Assembly: GCA_034336665.1 (NCBI GenBank)
Contig: JAPFBE010000002.1
Location: 81,784,905-81,848,904 of the forward strand
Source of the DNA: Luscinia megarhynchos
Lineage: Eukaryota > Chordata > Aves > Passeriformes > Turdidae
DNA length: 64,000 nt
Reading direction: 5' to 3'
A model generated the notes under the pieces. It was not told the origin of the DNA, made no database searches, and saw nothing but the letters and a program-made list of their open reading frames with translations. The translations under genes and the position numbers were made by a program. This document shows positions 27,131 to 39,500 of the stretch, piece after piece. The first letter of the stretch is position 1. Each line of letters starts with the position of its first letter.

Positions 27131-28433
27131 ACTGCTGGGCTGTGGCTGCAGTGCTGGCCCTGGTGTGGCATGCAGGCTGTCTGCATTCCTGCACTGAGGA
27201 CTTGCAGCCACCTTCTCATCCTGAGTGCTTTAATCCTGCAAGAGTGCATGATAGGGCACTTGGCACGTGAGACAGAGGTGTCTTCTCTGAAACTTCTCTA
27301 ATTCCAGTGTCCGTCCAGGGTTTTGCACCGGGCAGGACTCATCCTGCTCAAGATGCTTCTAACATAGCCAGTCTGCTGGTTTAATAGATTTGTTGTCAGA
27401 GAAACTCCCTGCTCTGAGGTGACTGCCAGACTGCTTGGGCCAGGAGCAGCTTTGTGTGCTGTGCCAAGCCAGTGCCTGGGGGCACAGCCCCACAGCCAGG
27501 TGAGAGGCACCAGAAGGTCATCCAGAGCACCAGGGTCTGGAGCCAGGTCTGTGTGTGAGCCGAGGGCTGCAAGGCCACTGTGACTTTATGTGCCTGCCAT
27601 TTCATTGCCAGGCTGAGGGTGACTCCCCTGGTCTTGGCTTTGAGGTTTGAGACGGCTGAACCCCACAGAAATGCCCAAGCTGGTGGCATCCTCCGAGGCC
27701 TCAGGCTGAGGGAACAGAGGCAGGCAGAGCAGCAGTGGCCCGTGGAGGTGGGTGTGGGTGGGTGCATGCCCTGGGTGCAGCGAGGCTGGGGCTCTGGGCT
27801 GCCTGCTGCCCCTGGAGAGGAGCTCCAGCCCTTTGGCAGCACCAGCCATGGGAGAGCCCCTGCTCCAGGGAGATTGCAAAATGGATTTGGCAGAAGCAGA
27901 AGCACAGCCTGCTAAATGTGCTAAGCCAAACCAGCTTTGCTTTGTGGATTGTTTGTTTTTTTCTCACAAGCCATCAAACAAACATCACTTTGGGGCCTGA
28001 GCAGAAGCTGGGAATTCCTCTTCTGTTCCTGCCTTTCCCCTGCTTGTCCATTCCTCACTTGTCCTGCCCCTTGCAGGATCCCACAGGGCCCCCAGAGCTG
28101 CTGTGGAAGAATGCATTGAGGCTCCGTGGGACCCGGCTCGATGGTCCCAAGGGATGGAAGGCTGGGACTGCCGGGGAACCGCGGCTGAGGCAGTGGCCAC
28201 AGCCCGGCGTGCTGAGTGCTTCTCTCCGTGGGCTGCCCATGCAGCAGAGACTTCCTAAAGCCATCTAGAGGGTGTTTTAAAAACAAGTATTGCAAAGCAT
28301 TGCCTTCCTCTAGCTAGCAGGGGAAAAAAATTTATTCTGGTCTCGCATGAGTCTCAAGTGGAAAATTTCAGCTGAACTGATTCCGGCTGGCGGGGTTAAG
28401 GGAGGTGAGGCCCAGCTGCCGCTGGCTCTGCAG
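27131..28433. other. intergenic GC-rich DNA, no gene recognised
   Basis: Several overlapping open frames of 60-180 codons on both strands reflect GC-rich composition. None has recognisable domains or a consistent splice structure. Confidence 0.4.
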
Positions 28434-28434
28434 C

Positions 28435-28467
28435 ACGGACGGACGGACGGACAGACGGACAGACAGC
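28435..28467 (+). repeat. GGAC/AGAC microsatellite
   Basis: A short run of CGGA/CAGA tetranucleotide units, about eight copies with two variant forms. Confidence 0.85.
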
Positions 28468-28699
28468 TCCGCAGGAGCCCGTGCTGCCACGCGGGCAGGG
28501 CTGGGTCTGGCAGCGGCTCCGCTGGGAGAAGGGAGACCTTTCCCAGGGGGTGGGATGCAGCCGCTGTTACCGCCTGCGAATAATCCGTCCCAGCCCTCCA
28601 GGTACCGAGGGCGCCTTTCCACCTTGTCCCCGTCTGTCCCCAGCTGCAGTCACTGTGGAGGGGCAGCCCGTGGAGGGGCAGCGGCAGGGACGGGGACAG

Positions 28700-29650
28700 T
28701 CCCTTGTCCTGCAGGAATAACAGGGGAAGGTCAGCCTTGAGCGCCGGCCTTGGAGCCGCGCCAGGGGAGCTCGTCCCGGGCCAGGGACCGCGGCGTGGAG
28801 CCGGCGGGGGCGAGCGCCGGCGGCCAAGCACGGCTGGAGAGGGGGCTGCCCGCTCCTCACCCTTCCTCGGCGCTGATAGCCCAGGACCACGCACTTTAGG
28901 ACCTCGGGCCGGCGGGGAAATTGCAGTTCAGGTGTGCGTTGTTGAAAAATAGTAGTGATGTGTTGAAATCGCAATTTTTAATGGGAATGTTCGTACTTTT
29001 GAGGGAGACTTAGTCGCCTGGTCCTGTACCCTGTCAGTGCCCATCCTCACGTGGAACAGGAGGTTTTGGATGCTCAGGCAGCTCCAAAGAAGGGGTTTTC
29101 CAGCCAGCCCCACCCACAGCCCCTGCCAGCACAGTCCCATGTGGGCCAGCAGCGCTCAGCCAGGGCGGTGGTACAGCTCAGACTGGAGAGGGGGTTTGTG
29201 ATCCGGTGTCACAGGCTCGCCGGGAAATTCTGTGGGGAGAGCGCCGGGATGCCTTAGGTTCAGCCATGAGGTCAGACCAGGCTGCCCAGGGCCCGGAAAG
29301 CCTGCGGGAAAGGATCCCGACAGCCTGTCTGGGCAGCCCTTGGCACTGCCAAGCACATCTTCCCCCGTCCGCCGCTCCGGGGGCATTTGGGGAGCGCTCG
29401 GAGCGTGACGTGGCGCCCGAAGCGTTTGGCGAGCGGCCGCGGCTGCCGGCGCGCCCAGCCCGGGACACGGCCCGGGGCAGGGCTGGGGCAGGGCTGGAGC
29501 GGGGCTGGGCTGGGCTTTCCCTCCGCCCCGCAGCGGCTCCGGGCGGGCGCTGGAGCTCCCTGCTGGCCGCAGCTCCCGCGCCGCCGGGACCACCCCGGTG
29601 CCCCAAGGCAGGACCCGCACCGGGGCTCGCTGGGGCTCCGAAGGGAAGTT
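28700..29650. promoter_or_regulatory. orphan CpG-rich block
   Basis: Two CpG-dense patches (about 28,740-28,920 and 29,230-29,640) sit in the KLF10-AZIN1 interval, far from both identified promoters. The second holds a TGACGTGG CRE-like motif near 29,406 and a GCGGCCGCGG stretch. CpG density of this kind usually marks a promoter or an enhancer, but I find no attached exon on either strand. Confidence 0.4.
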
Positions 29651-31004
29651 ACTGGGAGGAGAGTGTCCCATGACTGCTGCCCAGAATACCCCTGACTCCC
29701 AACAAGCGACTGACAAGGGAGCTGTAGTGCACAGCTCCTCTCTCCTTCATCACCTCCATGGGAAAGGTGCAATAAAACTCCTGACACGCACAGCTGAGTG
29801 CTTTGCTTAAGTGTACGAAGAAAGGAATTCAGAGACTGGGTGTTGAAGAAAATGTAGAGTCAGGATCTAAATGCAAAGTCTCGGGCCTGAATTCTCTCCC
29901 CTCTTTGATATGAAGGACTTGTCCTGTATTGACATGACACAGTAGCACAGGTAGTGCTACACGATGCACATTTGACAGATGGGGCTCTGTGCTACTGCCC
30001 AATGCAGCATACAAGCATGTCAAGGGAACATTAAAATAAGCAACTATATTTAACAGAACTTAGGGGAAGCAGCTGGTTGAAGACAGGACCAGGCCCTGCT
30101 GCCACATCTGAACTCGGGCTGACAAACATGATTAGTTTTGTCCTGTGAGCCAAGAGGGTAATCATGCTAACGCCTCTAATTCAGCTCAAAGACTGTGCAG
30201 TCACAAAAAGATGAAAACATAAAGGGAAACAAGGCTGCAAATAAAGCTTGCTCCTCCAAGCAAAAGGGCTGTAAGAGGAAGGGTCCCCAGCCTTCCCACT
30301 TCTGTGAAAGGACCTGCTCTTAGGGAAGGGCCCTGGAGTTCTGGGTTAGAGACCTTCACCTGCCTGCCCCTTGGCAGCCCCTCTGCCAGTGCTGCAGACA
30401 CTCCCTCTCCCCTCGGCAGTGGAGCCAACAGATCATGCTTTTCCCTAAAACTCAGGGCAAGTACTTGGTGCACTTGACTCTCACATAATAAAGCAATAAC
30501 TAGTGATAAATAGATGAATTACATGCTACTACTTCAGATTTTAATAAAGGGATGAAATACAAGCTCAGAGAACAAGTAAGTCTGCAGTCATTGCAGTAAT
30601 TCCAGCAAAAGGAAAAATTAGGTAACATCTCACATGCTCTCGCAGTACTGTGGCAGTCACAGGTATTTTCTCCTTCAGTTATGATCGGGCTAGTTAAACC
30701 ATCTTTGGTACATACCCTGCTCCTCCTCCTGGCTCCTTGCAGCAGTCAGCTGGCACTGCCAGCACCCAGAGCCCGTCCCATGGGCAGCCACTGCCTCCCT
30801 AGCTGGCATCCACGCTGCTGCTTAGGGCTGCATTTGCTTTCCAGCTGCTGCCCAGGCCTTAGCAAAGTCCTGAGAGCATCCCCCCCTCCTCTCTTCACAG
30901 AAAAGGAGACTCACAAGGTACAGTCATGGTTCAGCAAGATCAGTCTGGACCAGAGCAAGGGCAGTTGCCTGGCTACCAAGGATTAAAAGCTGTTTTCTAT
31001 CCCA
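29651..31004. other. intergenic, no gene recognised
   Basis: Nothing recognisable apart from short chance frames. Confidence 0.4.
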
Positions 31005-31008
31005 AGAT

Positions 31009-31113
31009 TTTTTTTTGGGGGTGGTTTTTTTTGGTTCAAACCTGAGACAGACAACTCCACACACCCCTCCCTATTCCCCCCAGCCCCACCCCCCCAAAAA
31101 AAAAAAAAAAAAG
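31009..31113. repeat. imperfect inverted repeat of homopolymer tracts
   Basis: The left arm is a T8-9/G5 tract followed by TGG (about 31,009-31,023) and a second T8GG run. The right arm, at about 31,086-31,113, is CCACCCCCCC followed by 17-18 A. The arms are complementary and separated by ~60 bp, so a hairpin is possible. It may derive from simple-repeat expansion in an older repeat. Confidence 0.6.
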
Positions 31114-32959
31114 CAGAAACAAGAGTACATAGGAAGCAGCAAAATATCCAGTGGTGGATCCAGGGCACCCACTTTTATTCTGATCCAATGTAAGCCAGTT
31201 GTGCAGCTGCTTGGGCACACAATGAAAAGTCGGAACCATTTCCTCCTATTCCTAGGAAGTAACTGGCAACACCAGTACCACAGCCTTGTCTGGGCCCACA
31301 GCCCTGGATCTTCCTCAGGAAATGGAATGCAGGCTGCAGGGCTGTATCAGGGAAGCGTTCAGGCTAAAGCAGGCAGGGCTGTTTGCCATGCACCACCACC
31401 ACATCACGCGCAGTCAAGCACTGTCTGAGCTCTGTCAGACACCCCCGCTCCTGCCACAGCCTCAGCAAGCAAGAGGGGCTGCAGCTGGCTAGTGAGCACA
31501 ACAGGACTCCATCACTTCCAAGTACTCTACAGAAACCATCCAGCTTTCGTATTTCGTAAAAATTCTGAACTGCAGTTACAACATAAACAGCAGCACATAG
31601 CAAATCAAACTGAAATACATCCTGTGTTCAGACTCCAGGTTGGCTTTAATGGCAGACTGTCTTCAAGTACAGCAAGTATTCCTGCTCTGACCACTGCTGC
31701 ATTTATAAAGAAATTGTTCTTTACTTATTTGTAAGTTAACACAAAATAACTTTTAAAGACTGCATGACAGAATCCTGTCGGATTATCTAACCTTAGGCAA
31801 CTATAGTTGCATTTAGTAAAAAAACCACACAGCAGTGTCTTGTCTAGAAAGACTTCAACAAGTAAACTGAAGAGCTTATCACTGCTTGACGTGGGTCAGC
31901 TAGTAACTTCAGGTTAAATAAAAACAAAAAAACCCCAGAAAACCAAACCAAAACACAGGTTTCCCCCATCATTTACTCCCTTTCCACTTCCACATTTAAT
32001 TACAGTAATAAGTATTTCTTAGACTATTTCCAAAGCATACGCCATTTTCTATCTCCTAGCTGGCCTGTAAAACTGTTCTAAAAAATCCAAACTGAGAATT
32101 TACTTTCAAGTAACAGTTCACTAAGTTTCATAAAATCTTTGCTTTACAGAGCCAGAAAATAAAATTCCCTACCAGCTGGCACTCATGTAAAATACATTTG
32201 CAGCCAAAAGGTATAAATTTTACCTCAATCTAAAGGGTTTAAAAAGTCCCTTTTGCCTGTAGACCTCAGTGCATCATTTCAAAACCCTAAAACCCCATTC
32301 TCCTCCTTCCCCCAGTTTTCAGGTAGGGAAATTTAAAGTAAGGAAGTAAGTAAAGGAGCTTGAAGAAATCAAGAGGCTGCAGTAACATAGTAAGGAAATT
32401 CTCTGACCAGTTCAAGCAGTTCATTGCTCAATGCACATATACTTGCAGCAGTCTGATTTACCTTTACATTATGGATACAGCTAAATTAAGTCCAGTGCAA
32501 GAGAGCATTTGAGGTTTCTGTAGTCTTGTGCAGCTCTACCCTAGAGTCAGCACTACAAGAACTAGCTGAAGTTAAGACTTTTAAAATAAACACTATTAAA
32601 AAAAAGCCAAATGTTCTGTGACAACATGCAGAATTGGACTAACCCATGCTGCCTCAGGGCACTGCATGCATATGAGCTGAAACAACCTCTCCATGCACAC
32701 CCATGCCTAGTGCAGGTTAGCTGGTTGGTGTGAAGAACTCAATCTAAGGTCATGCTCTAAAAACACACCACAAATTGCCTCTTAGCCTTCCAGGAACTTA
32801 CATGACTTTCACTTCATACAGATTGATCAATCTTAAATTTTTTACTGTTTAACACAAAGCTGAACCAATGGGCTTGAGAAAAGAAAGCTTCTCAAATCAA
32901 TTACATATACATCTATTTTATAGCTATCTGCCTAGTTCCTCCCAAAGTTAGCCTGAAAA

Positions 32960-33523
32960 ACAGTAAAATCTACACAAAGTTTTATTGCAATCATACAAGG
33001 GATACATCACGGGTCAAATACAACAAATACTATGATGCAATTTTACATTTATTAAACTACAGTTCAAAGCACAAATTTACACATTCTAAATACACTAAAA
33101 CATCTAATGAAGTCACACTGGTCTCCCACTGACATTTGATATATCTGGGCGAAAGACAATAACTTTACAAGACTTTTCTAACAGGAATCCTTAGTATAAA
33201 AACTGTGTACTTGTATGTAAACTGTTGAAGAACCCAAGTGATGGGTTTCCATCTCCACTAAGTCATCCATTTTGTTGCATATTTAACGCTCAGGGGTTGA
33301 ATGAACTTGATTTTAAATTTGGACACCATTATCTAACCCTCCCACCCCCCACTGAATTGTAGCTGTAGCTTGTTTTGCCTGGTCCCCATTACTATTACTA
33401 TTTTTTCAAGTTTTGAAAAGAATGAATTTAATTCAGGATTGTTCCATTTCTTCCATATTGGAATGTTGACCAGACAAACTACAGACTTGCAACTGCAGGT
33501 CTAAATGAAGCGTTAATGCCTGT
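32960..33523 (-). other. AZIN1: AZIN1 3' untranslated region (proximal part)
   Basis: This runs from the AZIN1 stop to the first poly(A) signals, AATAAA at 33,053-33,048 and 32,986-32,981 on the minus strand. Longer 3' UTRs are possible: another AATAAA lies at 31,179-31,174, and the DNA down to about 31.7 kb is AT-rich and lacks other features. Confidence 0.6.
32981..32986 (-). terminator. AZIN1: candidate AZIN1 polyadenylation signal (AATAAA)
   Basis: The plus strand reads TTTATT. It lies about 540 nt after the stop codon and follows another AATAAA at 33,053-33,048. The choice between proximal and distal sites cannot be made from sequence. Confidence 0.5.
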
Positions 33524-36500
33524 TTAAGCTGCAGTGGAAAAGCGTTCTTCCGGGCTCAGCTGAATGCACGAAGGCACAAAGAAGAAGTTCTTCATCAGTG
33601 TGTCTGAAGCAATTCCAGCATCTTGCATCTCATCCCTGCAGCAGAAAAGGTCAAAGGATGTAACAGCATGTTTTCAGGTTCAATTTCCCTTCAGAAACCA
33701 GCACAGCATTTGAAGCCAGTTGCCCCTGCATGGCTTGGCCCCCAGCCTGGCAGAAGGGAGCCCAGCTGTGCCAGTGCCTGGCACTCACAGAAATGCTGCC
33801 ACTCTCCAGGGGCACAGCACTGGGTTACCACACTCCCCATCACCACACCAGCATGGCTGCCCTTCCTGCCTGTGATGGTGCCAAGACTGTACACAAGCTG
33901 CAGTTACTTGTATTAAGAAAGCTCAAAGGTTGAGCCTAAATAGCTTTTGTTAACCCAGTAAAGACTTTACATCTGCCACTGAACTCACAGGTGACATCAG
34001 TCAGGTATTTTGCTTTCCTTTGTCACACCTAAAGCAAAGAAGGCATTTTGTCACAGACCTCAATTTAGTCTCAGCAGTCAGACAACAGAGACAAAAAAAA
34101 AGAAATCTACAAAGTGAAAGGGCACATTCTTGCACTCAGCATCTTCTGATATTTGCCACTGAATGTAATTTATAAGTGTACACTCCTGAAGGAAGCAAAA
34201 GCAACCTTGCCACTATGAAGACAGTTCTCTTACCAGTCACTGAAAGACATCATGTAGTAAATCAGTGGCCTCTGATAGTCGTTAAAGGTAGACTGTTCAC
34301 CCAAGGTACCAGAACCCATATTGTCAAAGATCAGCCAATCTCCAACGCTCAACTCAGGAAGAAGACAGTTTTCCACAATTTGATCAAGCTCATCACAGGA
34401 TGGACCCCAAAGGCTGCTTGCAAACAGAGGCTCATCTTCCTTGTATTTCTATACGGAAATGATTGAGGCAATTCAGGCTTCAGTTTATTGAATAAGACAA
34501 TTTTCAAATATACAGGTTAGTTCAATAAATAAGATGCAATTATATATGTATTCAGTGCTAAATATATATTCAATGGACAAGGATAGAAAGGACTACCTCA
34601 AAAATATAGGAAGACTCACCTTGTGAACCTCTGGGATAGTATTCAGTTTCTCAGACAATTTACTTGCAAAAGAACCATAAACACCATCATTTATGTAATA
34701 AGTAAATACCGGTTCATCATCATTCCTGGTTTGCTCCACTGGAAGTAAAAAAAGAAGTTGTCTTGCATGCATGTTTTGTCATAAGTAGTCCTTTTGCAAG
34801 CTAACTTAATTCAGCTGCTTTCTCCTGAAAAGAGGGTTCCATATATACTGGAATGGGAGAATTACAAGCAGAGTAATCTGTATGAGACCAGATTATAAAT
34901 TAAGTCATAACATTAAGGGAGGCTTAATAAAATTAATACTCTCAGTAATAACCACTGCTAAGAATATAAATCCAGAGAAGTAGCATGCTCTGTAACATGA
35001 TTTTTTATGTGCTAATAAAGAACCTTCTAACACCATCTGTGACACACCCAATACAGGCTTAACCCAGTAAGGATACAAGAAGTGCCACATAAAAGTAACA
35101 GTGTGATAACACAGATAACATACGGTCAGAACTCAAAAGCTACAGTGCAAGAACTAGGGGATGCACAAATATATAGACAAAGCCTAGTCTATCCCAATTA
35201 ATAGTGGGCAATTACCTGAATTGATTCATAACACAGCAAAACCCAACTCTTACCTCCAGAAGGAAGAAGTTTATCATACTCAACAGTCTTCTTTGCAATG
35301 ACATTCACTGCCAGTGTAAATGCAGATGAAACATAATAACATCCAGGCTCTGCAATCACATTAACACCAGATTCCTTAGGAAAGTAGACATCCAGCAATG
35401 GCCTGATGACATGATTAACCTAGGAAATTGAAGTCAGAGGTAAGACCAATAAACTGAGCTTATGGATGTATCACACACACACTTCCAGTCAGCAGCAGGT
35501 CTAGTCAGCACACCCAGTGCTTACTCTGATCCTCCATTCTCTGAGAAATGCCTTTACCAGAGGTCCACAATTTATTAAAAAAAAAAAACATGCAAGAAAA
35601 CTGGTCGTCCTGCTAAACATTGAAGATGGAGAACCATGAGTCTGAGTACTACACAATCTCTCTTCACAACCAAAGTTCAAGCTGTGGTACACTCAAGACT
35701 GTACCAGTAAATTTCAATGCCCATGCAGCAAAACAGAATGCAAAATTATGCATGAACCCACAAGAAAAGGCAAAGGGCTTTTTTGTGATCAGTTCTGATT
35801 AGTATCATATTAGAAGCATAATTTTTTAATATTAATGTTCATATCTTAAGACATATTTGAAGAACAACATATTTCGGACAAGCAACAGAGCCATAAGAAT
35901 TGACACAAAAGTCCTGATTGCTGTTAACTCCTCACTACATAACTTTGTTCTGAATTCATGGAATCTCTGTTTAAGACAATCTAAGTGTAAACTGGGTATC
36001 CTGTTTTACATGCTACTTCATACTGAAGATGGCATTCAGGCCAAATCAGAGGCCAGACAAATCAGGACCTGCAGCTTTCAGTTCTAAAGCAAAGTACCAG
36101 AATTTTTCTTCCAGTACTAACAGGGTTTAAGATCCAAAGCATGCAAGAGTCACCAGCTGGACAATAGCAATCAAAAAACCCCTTGAATTTCTACTGCTAG
36201 GGTTACTTCAGATAGTAATTTAATCTCTAACACACTTAAATCAGCATTCACCCAGCATGAGCAGGATTAAAAAGAACGATCACCTCCAAAAACTGGTTAC
36301 ACTATCCATGATCAAGAATACAAACTCAACTAGTGGGATCTTGAGTTACAATCTAACATGGAACCTAAACAATGTTTCAGCCATCAATTCAAGCTGCAGT
36401 TTGAAGGTTAAACGCTTCAATTTCTTCAAAACTAAGAGTTTGAATTTCCAACACATTGCATACCTCTTCCAGCTGAAGTTCTGAACCTGTGAAGCCTCCA

Positions 36501-39500
36501 CCAATATCCAACATGTTCATCTTAAAGCCAAATTCTTCCTAAAATGCATAGGCAGAAGGTAAGTACATGAGCAACTGTAAATGCAAAAATATTTTTGCTC
36601 CTGTGGTTGTTTTCTGTATATTTATATTTAAGATTCTGAAAATATTTAGCTAAGTACATCTAATGAGGGACTAAGGGCATAGTACAGCTCCATTAAATGC
36701 AGTAGCAAAGCCCTGGGATGTCAATATAAGCTGGTTACACAATTCTCTGCTAGTCCCACAGCAATATCAACTCCCATAGCTTGCGGCTTTTGTTACATTC
36801 AGACAGTACTTGCTGAAGAGGTGGTGCATTCTGACAAAAATACAGTTTTAGGATTTCACAAATTTTGTGATAAGACCACTACAATGAATTTGCACAAAGA
36901 TAAGCAAGGTCATCAGTTTTATTGCCCCCACGTGTTACCAGCCACAGCTAAGGCACTGCAGTAATAAAAGTAAAAACACTTGCAGTCTTCTCTAGTTAGT
37001 TTACAAACATCTCATACCACAACAGATGCCAGCATACAATTGTTCAATTTCAATGTAACCTAAAAGCATCAGTTGTTTATTCATAGGACTGATATTTGAA
37101 CATCAAAAAGCCTTGACTCAAAGTGGGAAACTAATTTAAACAGCATGCAAGGCTACTGCCTGTCAGCAGGACAGTATTCATTATCATAATTAGGACAAAG
37201 TTGGTTTTACCTCTACCACACATCAAAGGAATATTTAGTCCTTTATTAGAAGTTCTATCTCCAATGATTTATTTTGGAAAGAATGTAGTTGGTTTGTCAG
37301 TATGATTGCACTAGAATGGATCTTCTACTATAGCAATTGCATGTGTGCATAGATCTACTTACAGCCATGTCAAACACACACCGAGCATCAGATATAGCAT
37401 GAATGTACGTTTGCAGATCCTTGCAAGAGCCTGAAACATGAAATCTGAAAGAAATAAAAACACAATAAATCACTGAACCATGCAGCTTTCAGACCAAGCA
37501 ATTGTTTCACCATATAAAACAGCAATAGAAGCAATTCATTCCCAAGTATCTCAAAACAAGCTTAAATGATATTCTCTGCACAGTTGCTGAAATTAAGCTC
37601 AGACCAACACTGCCTTCTATGTCATTGGATTTGTACTTGAGAATTGTCTTCCTCTTAATTTTAAGAATGTCCCACAATATTCTCATCTTTAAGAAACAAC
37701 AGATTTACTGAATGTTTCAGTCTTCAGTATCAAAGTGGCTAGTTGTTCTTCAGCATTTGCCAAAGCTGGAGAGAAGTACTGATGCCTACCACAAGCTCTT
37801 GAATCCTCTCTTGTTCCTTGTTCAAAAGATTCAAATACTGCCATATGCAGTTAGTCACTGAGATGCTGAAACAAATGCCAGCATTCCCATGTGCCTCCTT
37901 AGGAGGTGTATGGTCTACTGGTTCTAGACAGACCATACACACATGAGCCAGGGTTCTCTACTCCAAGCCTACCCCTTTGAGGAATGCCATTTTGAGGCTA
38001 AGGTCACTTTGCAAACCTACTTGCATGAATCCACATGTGGTTTTTAAAATTATTCAAATAAAGATTATGCACAAGAGCCATATGATTTTTACAGATGTTG
38101 GTTAAGACACTATTGTTTTTCAGTAGTATCTAATTCTTAAAGAAATTTGTAGTTTATGCTTTAACATCCATTTCAAACACATACACAACATTTGTGGTTT
38201 AAGTCATCAAAACGTGGCTTAACATTTTTTTATTGTCTTGATGACCCATTTATTTATTTGGTTGCTTTCCTAAAACAGTCATTAGCATGTGATAGATTTG
38301 TAGCTGAGGGCAGACAGAGCAGATTTGTGAATACATTTTTCTCTCAAATAGTAAAATACCCATCAAGCTTCCAATTAAAATGCCACTGATCATTCATACA
38401 AAATTGGAACTCTAGGATTCATTCCTGCCACCTGCAAGTCAAAAACTCATCTGAGTATTTTGCCTTGATTGATTAAAGAGTGACATACAACCTTAATTCT
38501 TACAAAATGTGACTCCATGTTCATCTTGTTCAAACGATCTAACCTGTTTCATACTATACTAGCACTTCTGTTATGATGTTTATTGCTGGAAAAATACAAA
38601 TCAAGCTACCACAGGAGTTCAAGAGTACAGCCAGAGAATAGGGGAGGTTACAAACTTCAGTTTTCATACTGACAGAAGGATTTATGTTACTTCATTTCAC
38701 TCTGTTTTGATGTCTGCAATAGTGCTTGCAAGCAAAAGCTCATGATTCTAAATTTATGTGATATTGCTGGTCTGGGGGTTCTGTTGATTTTTTTAAACCC
38801 TGTAAAATAGTGTCACTGGGGAAAAAGTCTGTTCTATATTATATCTTAAGTACATCCTACAAATATCTGCTCAGCCAGCAGAGGACAATGAAATTACTCA
38901 CTTGACACCAACTATTTGGACTCCCAGCTCCTTAGCACATTCCATGAGATGCCTACAGTTCTTCAGGGTGGTGCCAAACTTCATATTCATCTCCTCACCA
39001 GCAGTAAAGTCTTCTGTGGCAATGTGCAGTAAGAGCCTAAGAGAAGGGGAAGATGATTGGGGCAGTTGGTTTACATCATCAGCACATGTGAAGCCTGAAG
39101 ACTGTCAGAAGTGTGTTGATTATGTAGTCAATACTCCAGCTCCATCGATGGATGAATCAAGGCAACCTAATAATAACAATCCTGTACAGAGAAAAAACTA
39201 GCAATTAGGGGCTAAAACATGGAGCCAACAAGGACAAGGGATTTCAAAATGCAGCAACTAAGACTCTTGTAGCAGCAAGAGTGTTGAGTGCTGTAATAAA
39301 AAATAATGTTACCTTCTAATAAAGCATAGTTCCTCATAAAATCAGTAAGACTAATACGGTTTTTCCCATCACTGCCCTCCTCCCCAGCCCAGAGGCTCCC
39401 CTTCAGTCAGACATGTATCAGATTTAGTTAAACTCAGCATCTAGAGAACACCAGGCTGAAAGCACACCCTGGCCATACCACATAACCTTCCCTTCTGGCT

